Source of the DNA: Comamonadaceae bacterium
GTDB taxonomy: Bacteria > Pseudomonadota > Gammaproteobacteria > Burkholderiales > Burkholderiaceae_C
Direction: 5' to 3'
Assembly (NCBI GenBank): GCA_947453965.1
Contig: CANGIQ010000017.1
Location: 1 to 59,719 of the forward strand
Length of the DNA stretch: 59,719 nucleotides
Position 1 is the stretch's first letter. Each line of letters starts with the position of its first letter. The notes below the pieces were generated by a model, which worked only from the letters and a program-made list of their open reading frames with translations, was not told where the DNA came from and did no database searches. The position numbers and the translations under genes are program-made. This document shows, piece after piece, positions 43,380 through 52,437 of the stretch.

Positions 43380-43630
43380 GTTAACAGTTAGCAGTCAACT
43401 GGCGATTGCGTCATTTCATTCCACTAGACGTCAATATTCAATTTTTTCACACTCCTTAGCCGTCTTGATGAATCGCTCGGGTTGCTTTATGTCAGATGAT
43501 GAGCGAATCAAGAACCATGTGCGTTTCGTCTTTCCATCTAAGAGTTCATCGCTGAATTTGCACGCTAGTACGTTAAAGATGGCCAGCTTCACCCTCATGT
43601 CACCAATTTAGTCCTACTGATTACTCCACA

Positions 43631-43665
43631 TGCTGTCGTTTTCGACTTGGTGGAAAACGACAGCA
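43631..43665. repeat. Perfect 13-bp inverted repeat
   Basis: TGCTGTCGTTTTC (43631-43643) and GAAAACGACAGCA (43653-43665) are exact reverse complements over a nine-base loop. There is no T-tract, so it is not a typical terminator; a structured RNA, protein-binding site or recombination end are options. Confidence 0.7.
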
Positions 43666-43726
43666 GGACAAGAATCTGAAGTTAGGGCATGAGGGCTGGC
43701 TATAGTGTTTTCTTGAGCTGTTTAAG

Positions 43727-43760
43727 ACGTTGAGATCAACGTAAAGCTACATCCTGTAGC
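43727..43760. repeat. Two short inverted repeats
   Basis: ACGTTGA (43727-43733) and TCAACGT (43736-43742) form a nearly continuous 16-base palindrome; GCTACA (43746-43751) and TGTAGC (43755-43760) form a second stem with a three-base loop. On the minus strand the latter is followed by TTTACG and could weakly terminate the membrane-protein gene that ends at 43785. Confidence 0.5.
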
Positions 43761-43784
43761 GATAGAACCCGATACCTTGGTCAC

Positions 43785-44231
43785 TCATTTCTCAGCTCGT
43801 TCGTTTCGTTCATTGAGCCGCTTGATGTCACTTGACTGAAACCTTTTGGCATCAAAGGCTCCCAACAAAGCGGAGGCAATTGCTGGTGATACTAATGCAA
43901 CGTAGCCACCATTGCCGAACCAGTTAGCGACTATAAACATGACAGGGATGCTCATCAGAGCAACAAGCCCAAGCTTAACGGCAACAGGAAAGACTGGACT
44001 GTCACCGTCAAACAGGTCTGGCTCGATGCCTCCAATGGAAAACAATCTGTACGACTTGATGTAGATGTAGATCGTAATGGCTGCACCAATTAACCAGAGG
44101 ATCAATGTCCCAATTGAGCTGCCACCGCCACCATACCCACCGCCAGCAGCATCGCTCTCGTAGCGGTTGGCATAGGTCGAACCGCCGTAAAGGTACAGAA
44201 GGGCCCAAAAGTAGCTGTATTTCGTCCTCAT
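43785..44231 (-). CDS. Hypothetical small membrane protein with Gly-rich linker
   Basis: A 148-residue protein I do not recognise. It has an N-terminal signal-like segment (TKYSYFWALLYLYGG), a Gly-rich linker (DAAGGGYGGGGSS near residue 30), three hydrophobic stretches (TLILWLIGAAITIYIYI near 42, LGLVALMSIPVMFIVA near 87, YVALVSPAIASALLGAF near 109) and a charged C-terminal tail (SSDIKRLNERNERAEK). GGAGG four bases before the ATG sets the start and argues that it is translated. It stands alone between nadX and the liv genes, in a lower-GC patch, which suggests acquisition or rapid divergence. Confidence 0.65.
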   Translation of the reverse strand: MRTKYSYFWALLYLYGGSTYANRYESDAAGGGYGGGGSSIGTLILWLIGAAITIYIYIKSYRLFSIGGIEPDLFDGDSPVFPVAVKLGLVALMSIPVMFIVANWFGNGGYVALVSPAIASALLGAFDAKRFQSSDIKRLNERNERAEK

Positions 44232-44335
44232 GATGCCTCCTTCAGTCGCCATCGGTTGGCATTCTGTTCTGAAATATACAAGGGCTTAGCCGTGTGAGTA
44301 AAACGTCACAATTGTCTGTGTGATTCATGATCAAG

Positions 44336-45049
44336 TTACACCGCTAAATAACGCTCACGCACACTGGCGTCTGCGCGAAAGGCTGCGGAGTCACCCGACC
44401 ACACGCAGCGGCCTTTTTCCATCACATAGTGCACGTCGCACAAGGTGAGCAATTGCTGCATGTTTTTGTCGGTCACCAAGATCGACAAACCCTCGCTGCG
44501 CAACACGTTCAAGGCGGACCAAATTTCTTCGCGAATCAGGGGCGACAAACCTTCGGTGGCTTCGTCCAAGATCAGCAGCTGGGGGTTGGTCATCAAGGCG
44601 CGGCCAATCGCCAGCATTTGCTGTTCGCCGCCCGAAAGCTGGTTGCCAAAGTTGTTTTGGCGCTCGGCCAAGCGCGGAAAGAAGGCGTACACGCGCTCCA
44701 AGTTCCAGGCCTTGTGGCCCGCGCGCGCAGGGCGCGCCGTGGCCACCAAGTTTTCCCACACCGTGAGGTTGGGAAAAATCTGCCGACCTTCTGGCACCAA
44801 GCCAATTCCCAGCTGCGCGATGCGATGCGGAGGGAGCTGTTGAATGGCCTGGCCTTGCCACAGCACCTCCCCTTGCCACAGCGGCAACAAGCCCATGAGG
44901 CTTTTGAGGGTGGTGGTTTTGCCCATGCCGTTGCGTCCTTGCAGGCTGACGCATTGGCCAGCGTGTACGCACAAACCCATGTCAAACAACACCTGGCTGG
45001 CGCCGTAGCCATTGGTGGCGTGGCGTATTTCTAACAGCGGCGTGCTCAT
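44336..45049 (-). CDS. livF: Branched-chain amino acid-type ABC transporter ATPase LivF
   Basis: A 237-residue ATPase, the last gene of the ten-gene operon. Walker A is GRNGMGKTT near residue 38, signature LSGGEQQML near 138 and Walker B LLILDEATEGLSP near 157. LivF-type proteins pair with LivG. Several Liv-type importers in Burkholderiales carry aromatic acids rather than branched-chain amino acids, and the upstream catabolic genes favour that here. Its start overlaps the livG stop by four bases. Confidence 0.92.
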   Translation of the reverse strand: MSTPLLEIRHATNGYGASQVLFDMGLCVHAGQCVSLQGRNGMGKTTTLKSLMGLLPLWQGEVLWQGQAIQQLPPHRIAQLGIGLVPEGRQIFPNLTVWENLVATARPARAGHKAWNLERVYAFFPRLAERQNNFGNQLSGGEQQMLAIGRALMTNPQLLILDEATEGLSPLIREEIWSALNVLRSEGLSILVTDKNMQQLLTLCDVHYVMEKGRCVWSGDSAAFRADASVRERYLAV

Positions 45050-45801
45050 GCGCTCAGCGCCTCATCGCCCAAATAGGCTTCACGCACCACCTCGCTGCCA
45101 CGCGCCGCCTCTGGCGTGTCGCACAGCACCACTTGGCCATAGACCAGCACGCTGACCTCATCGGCCAGCGAGAACACGGCATGCATGTCGTGCTCGATCA
45201 ACAAAATCGCAAACTGCTGCCGCAGGCCTTGCAACACATCGATCATGTGTTGCGTTTCGGCGGGGCCCAGGCCTGCCATGGGTTCGTCCAGCAACAGCAC
45301 ATCGGGTTGCGACGCCACAGCCATGGCCAATTCAATTTGGCGTTGTTGGCCATAAGACAAATCCCGCACGCGTTGCTGGCGCAAGCGCAGCAAACCCAGC
45401 AGGTCCAGCACGGCGTCGCTGCGTTCCACCAAATCGCGCTGTGCGGTGGCGGCTTGCCAGAAATGAAAGTTGTGGCCTTGCGCGGTTTGCACGGCCAGCA
45501 ACACGTTTTCTAAGGCGGTGAATTCAGGAATGATGGCGTTGATTTGGTACGACCGGCCCAAACCCGCACGTGCACGCTTGGCCACCGACCAATGCGTGAT
45601 GTCTTGGCCTTTGAGAAAAATCTGGCCCGCATCGCTGCGCACCTCGCCCACGATTTGGTTCACCAAGGTCGTCTTGCCCGCACCATTGGGGCCAATCAGG
45701 GCGTGGATGTGTCCGGTTTTGAGGCTGATGTTGACCTGGTCGGTCACGCGCAGGCCACCGTAGTTTTTCACCAAGCCGCGTACTTCTAACAAGCTGCTCA
45801 T
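45046..45801 (-). CDS. livG: Branched-chain amino acid-type ABC transporter ATPase LivG
   Basis: A 251-residue ATPase with Walker A GPNGAGKTT near residue 36, the LivG-type insertion containing RAGLGRSYQINAIIPEFTALENV near 84, signature LSYGQQRQ near 147 and Walker B LLLDEPMAGLGPAE near 167. It forms a heterodimer with LivF on the cytoplasmic face of the permeases. livM ends one base before its ATG. Confidence 0.93.
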   Translation of the reverse strand: MSSLLEVRGLVKNYGGLRVTDQVNISLKTGHIHALIGPNGAGKTTLVNQIVGEVRSDAGQIFLKGQDITHWSVAKRARAGLGRSYQINAIIPEFTALENVLLAVQTAQGHNFHFWQAATAQRDLVERSDAVLDLLGLLRLRQQRVRDLSYGQQRQIELAMAVASQPDVLLLDEPMAGLGPAETQHMIDVLQGLRQQFAILLIEHDMHAVFSLADEVSVLVYGQVVLCDTPEAARGSEVVREAYLGDEALSA

Positions 45802-45802
45802 C

Positions 45803-46774
45803 TCAGCGCTCCTCCAGCAGGCCCCAAAGCCCGCGCTTGAGGTAAACCACGATCAACACAATCAGCGGGCCCAAAATCATGGGCCAGCGCTCGGTCAACA
45901 GCTTCAAACCTTCTTCGGTCAGCAGCAGCGCAAAAGCCCCCACCACAGGACCAAACACGCTGCCCATGCCACCCAACAGCACCATCACAATCAGCTCGCC
46001 TGAGACCGCCCAGGTCATCATGGCGGGCGACACAAAGCCAGTCAGGTTGGCCAAGAAGAAGCCTGCCAAGGCGCACAACACGGCCGAGATCACATAGGCC
46101 GTGATGCGGTAGGGCAAACTGCGCGCCCCCAAGGCCTGCACACGTCGCTCATTCACTTTGGTGGCACGCAAGACCAAGCCAAAGCGAGAGTCCACCACAT
46201 GCTGCAACACCCACAGGGCCACCAGCACGGTGAGCAGCAACGACACATAGATGGCAAATTTGTTGCCCGTTAAAAATCCGAAATCGCTGAGTTGCTGCAA
46301 GCTGATACCGTCGTCACCGCCAAAAGCTTTGAGGCTCACGAAGACGTAATAAAACAGCTGTGCAAACGCCAGCGTGATCATGATGAAGGCAATGCCTTGG
46401 GTGCGCAGCGCCACCCAGCCCAAGGGCGCGGCAACCAGCACCGTCACCAGTACAGCCGTGGCCATGTGTAACCAACCCGAGTGCAACCCCAGGCTCGACA
46501 AAATGCCGACCGCATAAGCGCCCAAGCCCATGTACATGGCGTGGCCCAAGCTGACCATGCCGCCAAAGCCCAGGGCCAAGTTCAAGCCCAGCGCGGCCAA
46601 GCCAAAGGCCAAGATACGGCCAAACAGGGTGAGGGCGTACACGTCTTGGGTGAACCAGGCATACAACGGCACAGCGGCCAGGGCGGCGATGAGCAGACCC
46701 GCCAAGGCGGTGCGCAAGCCTGTGCGTGATGTGGCTTGCAAGGGTGTGCCCGTGGGTGCGTGAGGCGTACTCAT
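45803..46774 (-). CDS. livM: Branched-chain amino acid-type ABC transporter permease LivM
   Basis: A 323-residue permease with about nine hydrophobic segments. Family markers are FGLAALGLNLALGFGGMVSLGHAMYMGLGAY near residue 60 (in two parts, GLAALGLNLALGFGG and VSLGHAMYMG), the coupling-loop region NERRVQALGARSLPYR near 206 and GGMGSVFGPVVGAF near 263. The start overlaps the livH stop in ATGA, so the permeases are made together. Confidence 0.93.
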   Translation of the reverse strand: MSTPHAPTGTPLQATSRTGLRTALAGLLIAALAAVPLYAWFTQDVYALTLFGRILAFGLAALGLNLALGFGGMVSLGHAMYMGLGAYAVGILSSLGLHSGWLHMATAVLVTVLVAAPLGWVALRTQGIAFIMITLAFAQLFYYVFVSLKAFGGDDGISLQQLSDFGFLTGNKFAIYVSLLLTVLVALWVLQHVVDSRFGLVLRATKVNERRVQALGARSLPYRITAYVISAVLCALAGFFLANLTGFVSPAMMTWAVSGELIVMVLLGGMGSVFGPVVGAFALLLTEEGLKLLTERWPMILGPLIVLIVVYLKRGLWGLLEER

Positions 46775-47697
46775 TGCTGACGGGCCTTCACAGGAAACAG
46801 GCCATCGGGTTTGAAGGCCAACACCAAGACCATCAACAAATACACGCCCATGGAGGCCAGCGCCGGGCCTGCGGCATTGGCCACCGAGGCGTCAAACAAT
46901 TCGCGCAACCAAATCGGCAGCAACACACGGCCCAGCGTGTCGACCACACCGACCACCAGGGCGCCTAAAAATGCGCCACGAATCGAGCCAATGCCACCGA
47001 TGACGATGACCACCAAGGTCAGCACCAAAATCGGTTCGCCCATGCCCGGTTGGATCGACAAAATCGGGCCCACCATGGCACCGGCCAACCCGGCCAAGCC
47101 TGCGCCCAAGGCAAACACAAAACGGTTCAGCCAGCCAATATTCACACCCAGTGCAGACACCATCTCGCGGTTGCTGGCGCCGGCACGAATCAGCATGCCA
47201 ATGCGGGTGCGCTCAATCAGCGCATACAAGCCCAGCGCCACAGCCAAGCCCACGCCGATGATGGCGAAGCGGTAAGCGGGGTAGTTGAAGCCCAAAATTT
47301 GCACCGAGTTCGACAGCGCATCGGGCGTGTCCATGAACAAGGGCGAGTTGCCCCAGGCCCAGCGTACAAACTCGTTGCTGAACAACACCATGCCAAAGGT
47401 GGCCAGCACTTGGTCGAGGTGGTCGCGCTTGTGCAGCACGGCCAGGCCGCCGGCATCGAGCAGCGCAGCCAACACAAACACGCCGAGTGCTGCGGCCAAC
47501 AAAGCCAATGCGAACGAGCCCGATGCTGCAAACACCAGGGCTGCAAAGTAAGCGCCAAACATATAGAGCGCGCCATGGGCGAGGTTGATGAAGCTCATGA
47601 TCCCGAAGACCAAGGTCAAGCCCGCGGCCATCAAAAACAACAGCACGCCAAACTGCAGCCCGTTGAGGCTTTGTGCCAACAGTAAATTGAAACTCAT
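46771..47697 (-). CDS. livH: Branched-chain amino acid-type ABC transporter permease LivH
   Basis: A 308-residue permease with eight or nine hydrophobic segments. Markers are NGLQFGVLLFLMAAGLTLVFG near residue 12 (part: GLTLVFGIMSFINLAHGA), RAGASNREMVSALGVN near 182 and the GGIGSIRGAFLGALVVG stretch near 232. It follows the binding-protein gene by 16 bases and forms the channel with LivM. Confidence 0.93.
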   Translation of the reverse strand: MSFNLLLAQSLNGLQFGVLLFLMAAGLTLVFGIMSFINLAHGALYMFGAYFAALVFAASGSFALALLAAALGVFVLAALLDAGGLAVLHKRDHLDQVLATFGMVLFSNEFVRWAWGNSPLFMDTPDALSNSVQILGFNYPAYRFAIIGVGLAVALGLYALIERTRIGMLIRAGASNREMVSALGVNIGWLNRFVFALGAGLAGLAGAMVGPILSIQPGMGEPILVLTLVVIVIGGIGSIRGAFLGALVVGVVDTLGRVLLPIWLRELFDASVANAAGPALASMGVYLLMVLVLAFKPDGLFPVKARQQ

Positions 47698-47713
47698 GCA
47701 GAGCGTGTGGTGC

Positions 47714-48889
47714 TTATTTGAGCGGGCAATCTTTCACATACGGATCGGCCAAGTCTTTGAGTGGTGTCGAGGCAGTTTTGAGCGACACACGGCCTTGTGC
47801 ATCTTTGGCCACTTCAAACACGTGCATGTCCTGGATGGGGAAGCCGTTTTTGTTGAAACGGAAATTGCCACGCACCGACTTGAAGTCGGCGGCGCGCAGG
47901 GCAGCAGCCAAGGCCGCTTTGTCCGTGGCTTTGCCACCGGTTTTCTTCAAGGCGCTGTCAATCAACAAGGCCGAGTCATACGACTGTGCTGCGTATTGCG
48001 AAGGAATGCGGTTGTATTTTTTCTCGAAGTCGGCGACAAACTTTTTGCTCGCGGCGTTGTTGAAGTCAGGGCCCCAGAAAGTGCCCGAGATCACGCCGAG
48101 TGCGGTTTCTTTCAGCGCCGGAATGGTCGAACCATCGGTGGTGGAAACCGACAACAACGGAATCTGACCCAGCAAACCGGCTTGGCGCATTTGTTTGACA
48201 AAGTTCACACCCATGCCGCCGGGGTAGAACACAAACAGGGCGTCGGGCTTGGCTGCTTGCATTTGCGCAATTTCAGCCGAGTAGTCGGGTTGGTTGACGG
48301 TGGTGTAGACCTCGCCCGCCACACCACCTTTGAAGTAACGCTTGAAGCCTGCCACATTGTCTTTGCCCGATTGGTAGTTGGGCGCCATGATGTAGACGTT
48401 TTTGTAGCCTTTGTCGGTGGCGTACTTGCCCACCACTTCGGCTTGCATGTCGTTTTGCCAAGAGGTAAAGAAGAAGTTGGCATTGCACTGGGCACCGGCC
48501 AAAGGTGCGGGACCGGCATTGGAGCCCACGAACACCGCTTTGCCATCGGCCAAGGGCTTGGCCACAGCCATCATCACGTTGGAGAAGGTCACACCGGTGA
48601 CGATGTCCACCTTGTCGCGCTCGATGAACTTGCTGACGATTTGCACGCCCAACTCGGGCTTGAGCTGGTCGTCTTCCTTGAGCACTTCAATCGCGGCACC
48701 GCCCAGCTTGCCACCAGCATGCTCCACCCCCAGCATGAAGCCGTCGTACATGTCTTGACCCAAGGAGGCCGCTGGGCCTGACAAGGTGGACATGAAACCA
48801 ATCTTCACTTGAGCTAAGGCCGAGGTGCTGGCCAAGGCACAGGTGGCAATGGCGGCTGCGCAAATGGCTTTGAGGGTGGTTTGTGACAT
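47714..48889 (-). CDS. Liv-type ABC transporter periplasmic binding protein
   Basis: A 391-residue type I periplasmic binding protein with a signal peptide (cleavage after ALA at about residue 26, mature start QVKIGFMSTLSGPAASLG). Marker segments are DGFMLGVEHAGGKLGG near 49, VGSNAGPAPLAGAQC near 128 and DALFVFYPGGMGVNFVKQM near 217. Relatives bind amino acids or aromatic acids such as benzoate derivatives; the neighbours (dioxygenase, molybdenum hydroxylase) favour an aromatic or heteroaromatic acid. It ends 16 bases before livH. Confidence 0.92.
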   Translation of the reverse strand: MSQTTLKAICAAAIATCALASTSALAQVKIGFMSTLSGPAASLGQDMYDGFMLGVEHAGGKLGGAAIEVLKEDDQLKPELGVQIVSKFIERDKVDIVTGVTFSNVMMAVAKPLADGKAVFVGSNAGPAPLAGAQCNANFFFTSWQNDMQAEVVGKYATDKGYKNVYIMAPNYQSGKDNVAGFKRYFKGGVAGEVYTTVNQPDYSAEIAQMQAAKPDALFVFYPGGMGVNFVKQMRQAGLLGQIPLLSVSTTDGSTIPALKETALGVISGTFWGPDFNNAASKKFVADFEKKYNRIPSQYAAQSYDSALLIDSALKKTGGKATDKAALAAALRAADFKSVRGNFRFNKNGFPIQDMHVFEVAKDAQGRVSLKTASTPLKDLADPYVKDCPLK

Positions 48890-48918
48890 GGGGGAAGTCT
48901 CCTGTGTTGTTCAAAAAA

Positions 48919-49527
<609 letters not shown>

Positions 49528-50949
49528 TTATTTCCTGAAAAAGTGCTGCCACCAGCGGCGCAGCGGTTGAGACAAAGCATAAAAGAAAAACCAGGCACCA
49601 CCCCTCGGTGCTTCACCCGATAGAGCCTGTGCAAAGCGTTCAAAAAATTGTTCACTCAAACGCTGTGCACTGGCTTGCACCAAGCGGTTGCCCAATTGCG
49701 CCAAGGTGCCTTGCAACTGTGGCTGAGCCGACCAATGCAAACGTGTGTGTGGACCGATTTGTTCTAACTGCACCTGCACATGCGCTTGACCACTGCCCAG
49801 CGCACCGGCCTGTCCCGATACATCCAAACCACAGCGCGCTTGCGTAGAACCTGGCGTGGGTGCGATGTCGGGGTGCAATTGCACCAGGGTTTCGAACTTG
49901 GCCGAGACCGGGCCAAGCCCCACCTTGACCGTGGCCTGATAGTGATTGGGCTTGAGCAAACGCATGGCCGAGCAGCCCGGGATGCTCATTTGCAAGATGG
50001 TCGGGTCGAGCAGGGCTTGCCACACTTGGAGCAAGTCGGCGTTCAACACATGCTCGCCTTGCAGGGTGTGGCCGGGTGGCGTGGCATGCACGGTGGTTTG
50101 AACAGATGGGGTGGCACGCGGTTTGGCCCCACGCGGCATGGTGGGTGATTCACCGGTGTGGTGTGCCACGGCACGGCGGCACAACACGGCGGCCAGATGG
50201 GCGCGGTAGCTGGCGCTGGCGTGTACATCGCCCATGGCCTCTGTGTCGGCGAGGAACAGGCCATCCAAAGCGGACACGCGCCACTGCGCGCTGAGCGCGT
50301 CTTCGGCGGCCTGCCAGCGCATCACACCTTGGCCCAGGCCTGTGACGGCCACGCGCACCATGTGTTGGGCGCTGCGGGTCACGGCCACGCCCACGAGGGC
50401 AAAGCGCGATGCCGCTTGTTCATATTTGAGGTAATGGCCCGAGGCAACGGGTGGGAACTTCACACCCAAGATCAACTCGCCCGCTTGCAAAGCGGTGGTG
50501 AACAAGCCGATGAAAAAATCATCGGCGGGTATCTCGCGCTGGGTGGTGACCACGGTGGCGCCACAGGCTAGCACGCCCGCAGGCCAACAAGCCGCAGGAT
50601 CGTTGTTGGCGAGTGAACCACCCAAGGTGCCCACATGGCGTATTTGCGCATCGGCAATGCCACCTGCCAAGTGCGCGAGCAGGGGGCACCAGGCTTGAAC
50701 TTCTGCGCTGTGGACTACGGCCTCGTGTGTGACCATGGCGCCGATCCACAAGTGGTCGTGGTGGCGTGTGATGTGTTGCAACTCCGGCAGGTCTTGCAAG
50801 TCCACCCAATGCGTGGGCTGGCACAGACCCAGCTTCATGGCCGCGAGCAGGCTTTGCCCACCGGCCAAGGCTTGTGCATCGGGGTGCGCAGCCAGCAAGG
50901 CTTGGGCTTCGGCCAAGCTTTGGGGGCGAAAGTAGCCGGTGTGTTGCAT
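49528..50949 (-). CDS. Molybdenum hydroxylase flavin subunit fused to a CoxG-like domain (CoxM-CoxG)
   Basis: A 473-residue fusion. Residues 1 to about 275 are a CoxM-type FAD-binding subunit with DAQALAGGQSLLAAMK near residue 25 and HVGTLGGSLANNDPAACWPA near 100. After a low-complexity linker (about 275-305, rich in Thr, Pro, Ala), residues 306-450 form a CoxG/SRPBCC domain with LQMSIPGCSAM and KVGLGPVSAKFETLVQL. A basic aromatic C-terminal tail (PLRRWWQHFFRK) could touch the membrane; free-standing CoxG of Afipia anchors CO dehydrogenase to the membrane. The ATG is preferred over upstream codons that overlap coxS. It ends six bases before the dioxygenase gene. Confidence 0.87.
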   Translation of the reverse strand: MQHTGYFRPQSLAEAQALLAAHPDAQALAGGQSLLAAMKLGLCQPTHWVDLQDLPELQHITRHHDHLWIGAMVTHEAVVHSAEVQAWCPLLAHLAGGIADAQIRHVGTLGGSLANNDPAACWPAGVLACGATVVTTQREIPADDFFIGLFTTALQAGELILGVKFPPVASGHYLKYEQAASRFALVGVAVTRSAQHMVRVAVTGLGQGVMRWQAAEDALSAQWRVSALDGLFLADTEAMGDVHASASYRAHLAAVLCRRAVAHHTGESPTMPRGAKPRATPSVQTTVHATPPGHTLQGEHVLNADLLQVWQALLDPTILQMSIPGCSAMRLLKPNHYQATVKVGLGPVSAKFETLVQLHPDIAPTPGSTQARCGLDVSGQAGALGSGQAHVQVQLEQIGPHTRLHWSAQPQLQGTLAQLGNRLVQASAQRLSEQFFERFAQALSGEAPRGGAWFFFYALSQPLRRWWQHFFRK

Positions 50950-50951
50950 GG

Positions 50952-51455
50952 CTAGGCGTGGCCTTGAGCTGGGGTGCTGGCTTGCGCGCGCAACAAGGTC
51001 AGGCCTTCGCACACCGCTTTGACAATGCCTTCATAGCCCGTGCAGCGGCACAAATTGCCCGATAGGGCATGACGCACGGCCTGGTCTTCGGCGGGCACAT
51101 CTTCATGCACCAAGGCCAGGGCTCGTATCACTAGGCCCGGGGTGCAAAACCCGCACTGCAGGGCGTGGTGCTTCCTGAAGCATTGCTGCATCACATGCAG
51201 CTCGGCGTCGTTGGGCGCCACGCCTTCAATGGTGGTGATGTGTTGCCCGCTGCACTGCACCGCCAAGCGGTTGCACGACTTGACGGCGGCACCATCGACC
51301 AGCACGGTGCAGGCACCGCACTGGGCGGTGTCGCAGCCTTGGTGCGTGCCGGTGAGCTGGCATTCCTCGCGCAACACCTCCAGCAGCAAGCGCGACGGCG
51401 CCACATCCAAGCGCAGGGCTTGGCCGTTGACGTGCAGTTGCAGCGGTGTGTGCAT
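50952..51455 (-). CDS. Molybdenum hydroxylase iron-sulfur subunit (CoxS-like)
   Basis: A 167-residue subunit with two [2Fe-2S] clusters. The N-terminal plant-type cluster is GTHQGCDTAQCGACTVLVDG near residue 37, its fourth cysteine in VKSCNRLA; the C-terminal cluster uses CGFCTPG near 101 and NLCRCTGYEGI near 134. It carries electrons from the molybdenum site to the flavin subunit. An upstream in-frame start overlaps the DapA-like gene; the ATG one base from that gene's stop is preferred. Gaps to both neighbours are one and two bases. Confidence 0.92.
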   Translation of the reverse strand: MHTPLQLHVNGQALRLDVAPSRLLLEVLREECQLTGTHQGCDTAQCGACTVLVDGAAVKSCNRLAVQCSGQHITTIEGVAPNDAELHVMQQCFRKHHALQCGFCTPGLVIRALALVHEDVPAEDQAVRHALSGNLCRCTGYEGIVKAVCEGLTLLRAQASTPAQGHA

Positions 51456-51456
51456 G

Positions 51457-52437
51457 TCAGGCGGTGCGCAAACCGCACTGCGCAAAGGCTTGGCGGGTAG
51501 CTTCGCGTTCGGCTTCGGTCAATTGCAGCAAGGGGCGACGCACCGGGCCACCGTGTTGGCCCAGCAGTTCTTGCCAGTATTTGCCATGAGCTTGGGGCTT
51601 GCCCTTGGGCTTGCTGTGCTTGATGGCCTCGCGCACCGGGTTCAAGCTGTCGCGCACTTTGCGCGCTTCGTCAAACTTGCCCGCGAAGGCGAGTTGGGTG
51701 TACTCGTTCATGCGCTGGTCCACCTTAGACTGCAACAAGAAAGGTGGTGTGGAACAGAGGTAGAGCTTCCAACCGAGTTCGATGATGTTCTCTAACCAAT
51801 CGGGTTCATCGGGGTTGCTGACGTGAATTTTGTCGCCCACCATCTCGGTCAGGCGTGCGTATTTGGCGCGGTCGGTGCTGTACTTGATGGCCACGACGTT
51901 GGGCAACTCGGCAATACGGGCGCACAGCTCAGGGCTCATCACATAGCCGCAGTCGGGGTGGTTCCACATGGCCAAGCCGAGGTCGATTTTTTCGGACAAG
52001 TAGCGGTAGTACTCGTAAATGGTTTCGTCGGTGTCGGCGCCAAAGTGCAGCACGGGGCTGTGCACGATCACATAGTCGGCCCCGACGTTTTTCGAGTGCT
52101 CAGCCAGCTCCAACACCACATCGAGGTTGGTGTCTGAACACGAGGTGACGATGCCACAGGCACCCGCGCCGTTGCGGTTGCCCGCGTCGCTGGCGACTTC
52201 GACGGACAGGTCAATCAAGCGCTTGCGCTCGGCGATGGACATGGAGAAAAACTCAGCCTGTTTGCCCGCGATGAACAAGCCACCGAGCTTCAAGTCGTTG
52301 ACCCAGTGGTGGAGGTTCTCGCGGTAGGCTTTTTCGTCCAGCTGCAAGGCGTCGTTGAAGGGGGTGAGGTTGGCCGCCCACACGCCCACCATGTGTTCGC
52401 GTGCGTATTCTTTGGCTTCTGATTTTTTGTATTTCAT
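51457..52437 (-). CDS. DapA/NAL-superfamily protein with altered active site
   Basis: A 326-residue member of the dihydrodipicolinate synthase superfamily, whose enzymes are lyases, aldolases or hydratases acting through a Schiff base. The lysine K185 is kept in VVAIKYS. However, the usual GTTGE motif is replaced by AGKQAEFF near residue 58, and the usual PYYN tyrosine segment reads HSPVLHF near 126, so the general acid differs from standard members. The C-terminal part is extended (KPKGKPQAHGKYWQELLGQ). It lies between the large and iron-sulfur subunit genes of the hydroxylase, overlapping coxL by four bases. A lyase or hydratase-aldolase role on the ring-derived acid is inferred. Confidence 0.83.
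   Translation of the reverse strand: MKYKKSEAKEYAREHMVGVWAANLTPFNDALQLDEKAYRENLHHWVNDLKLGGLFIAGKQAEFFSMSIAERKRLIDLSVEVASDAGNRNGAGACGIVTSCSDTNLDVVLELAEHSKNVGADYVIVHSPVLHFGADTDETIYEYYRYLSEKIDLGLAMWNHPDCGYVMSPELCARIAELPNVVAIKYSTDRAKYARLTEMVGDKIHVSNPDEPDWLENIIELGWKLYLCSTPPFLLQSKVDQRMNEYTQLAFAGKFDEARKVRDSLNPVREAIKHSKPKGKPQAHGKYWQELLGQHGGPVRRPLLQLTEAEREATRQAFAQCGLRTA

Larger units (their letters stand above)
43380..43784. other. Non-coding interval with inverted repeats
   Basis: About 400 bases without a convincing gene. The sequence is more AT-rich than its neighbours and contains three separate inverted repeats in its right half (listed separately). A short plus-strand frame (43357-43611) overlaps the nadX end, lacks a ribosome site and resembles no family. 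The interval may be the remnant or border of an inserted segment together with the small membrane-protein gene that follows. Confidence 0.6.

Noticed and set aside
43357..43611. 84-residue plus-strand frame after nadX
   Set aside because: It overlaps the end of nadX, has no ribosome site, and shows no family resemblance; composition looks non-coding.
43631..43665. Integron attC site or rho-independent terminator at the 13-bp inverted repeat
   Set aside because: No GTTRRRY/RYYYAAC core sites were found at its ends and no T-tract follows.
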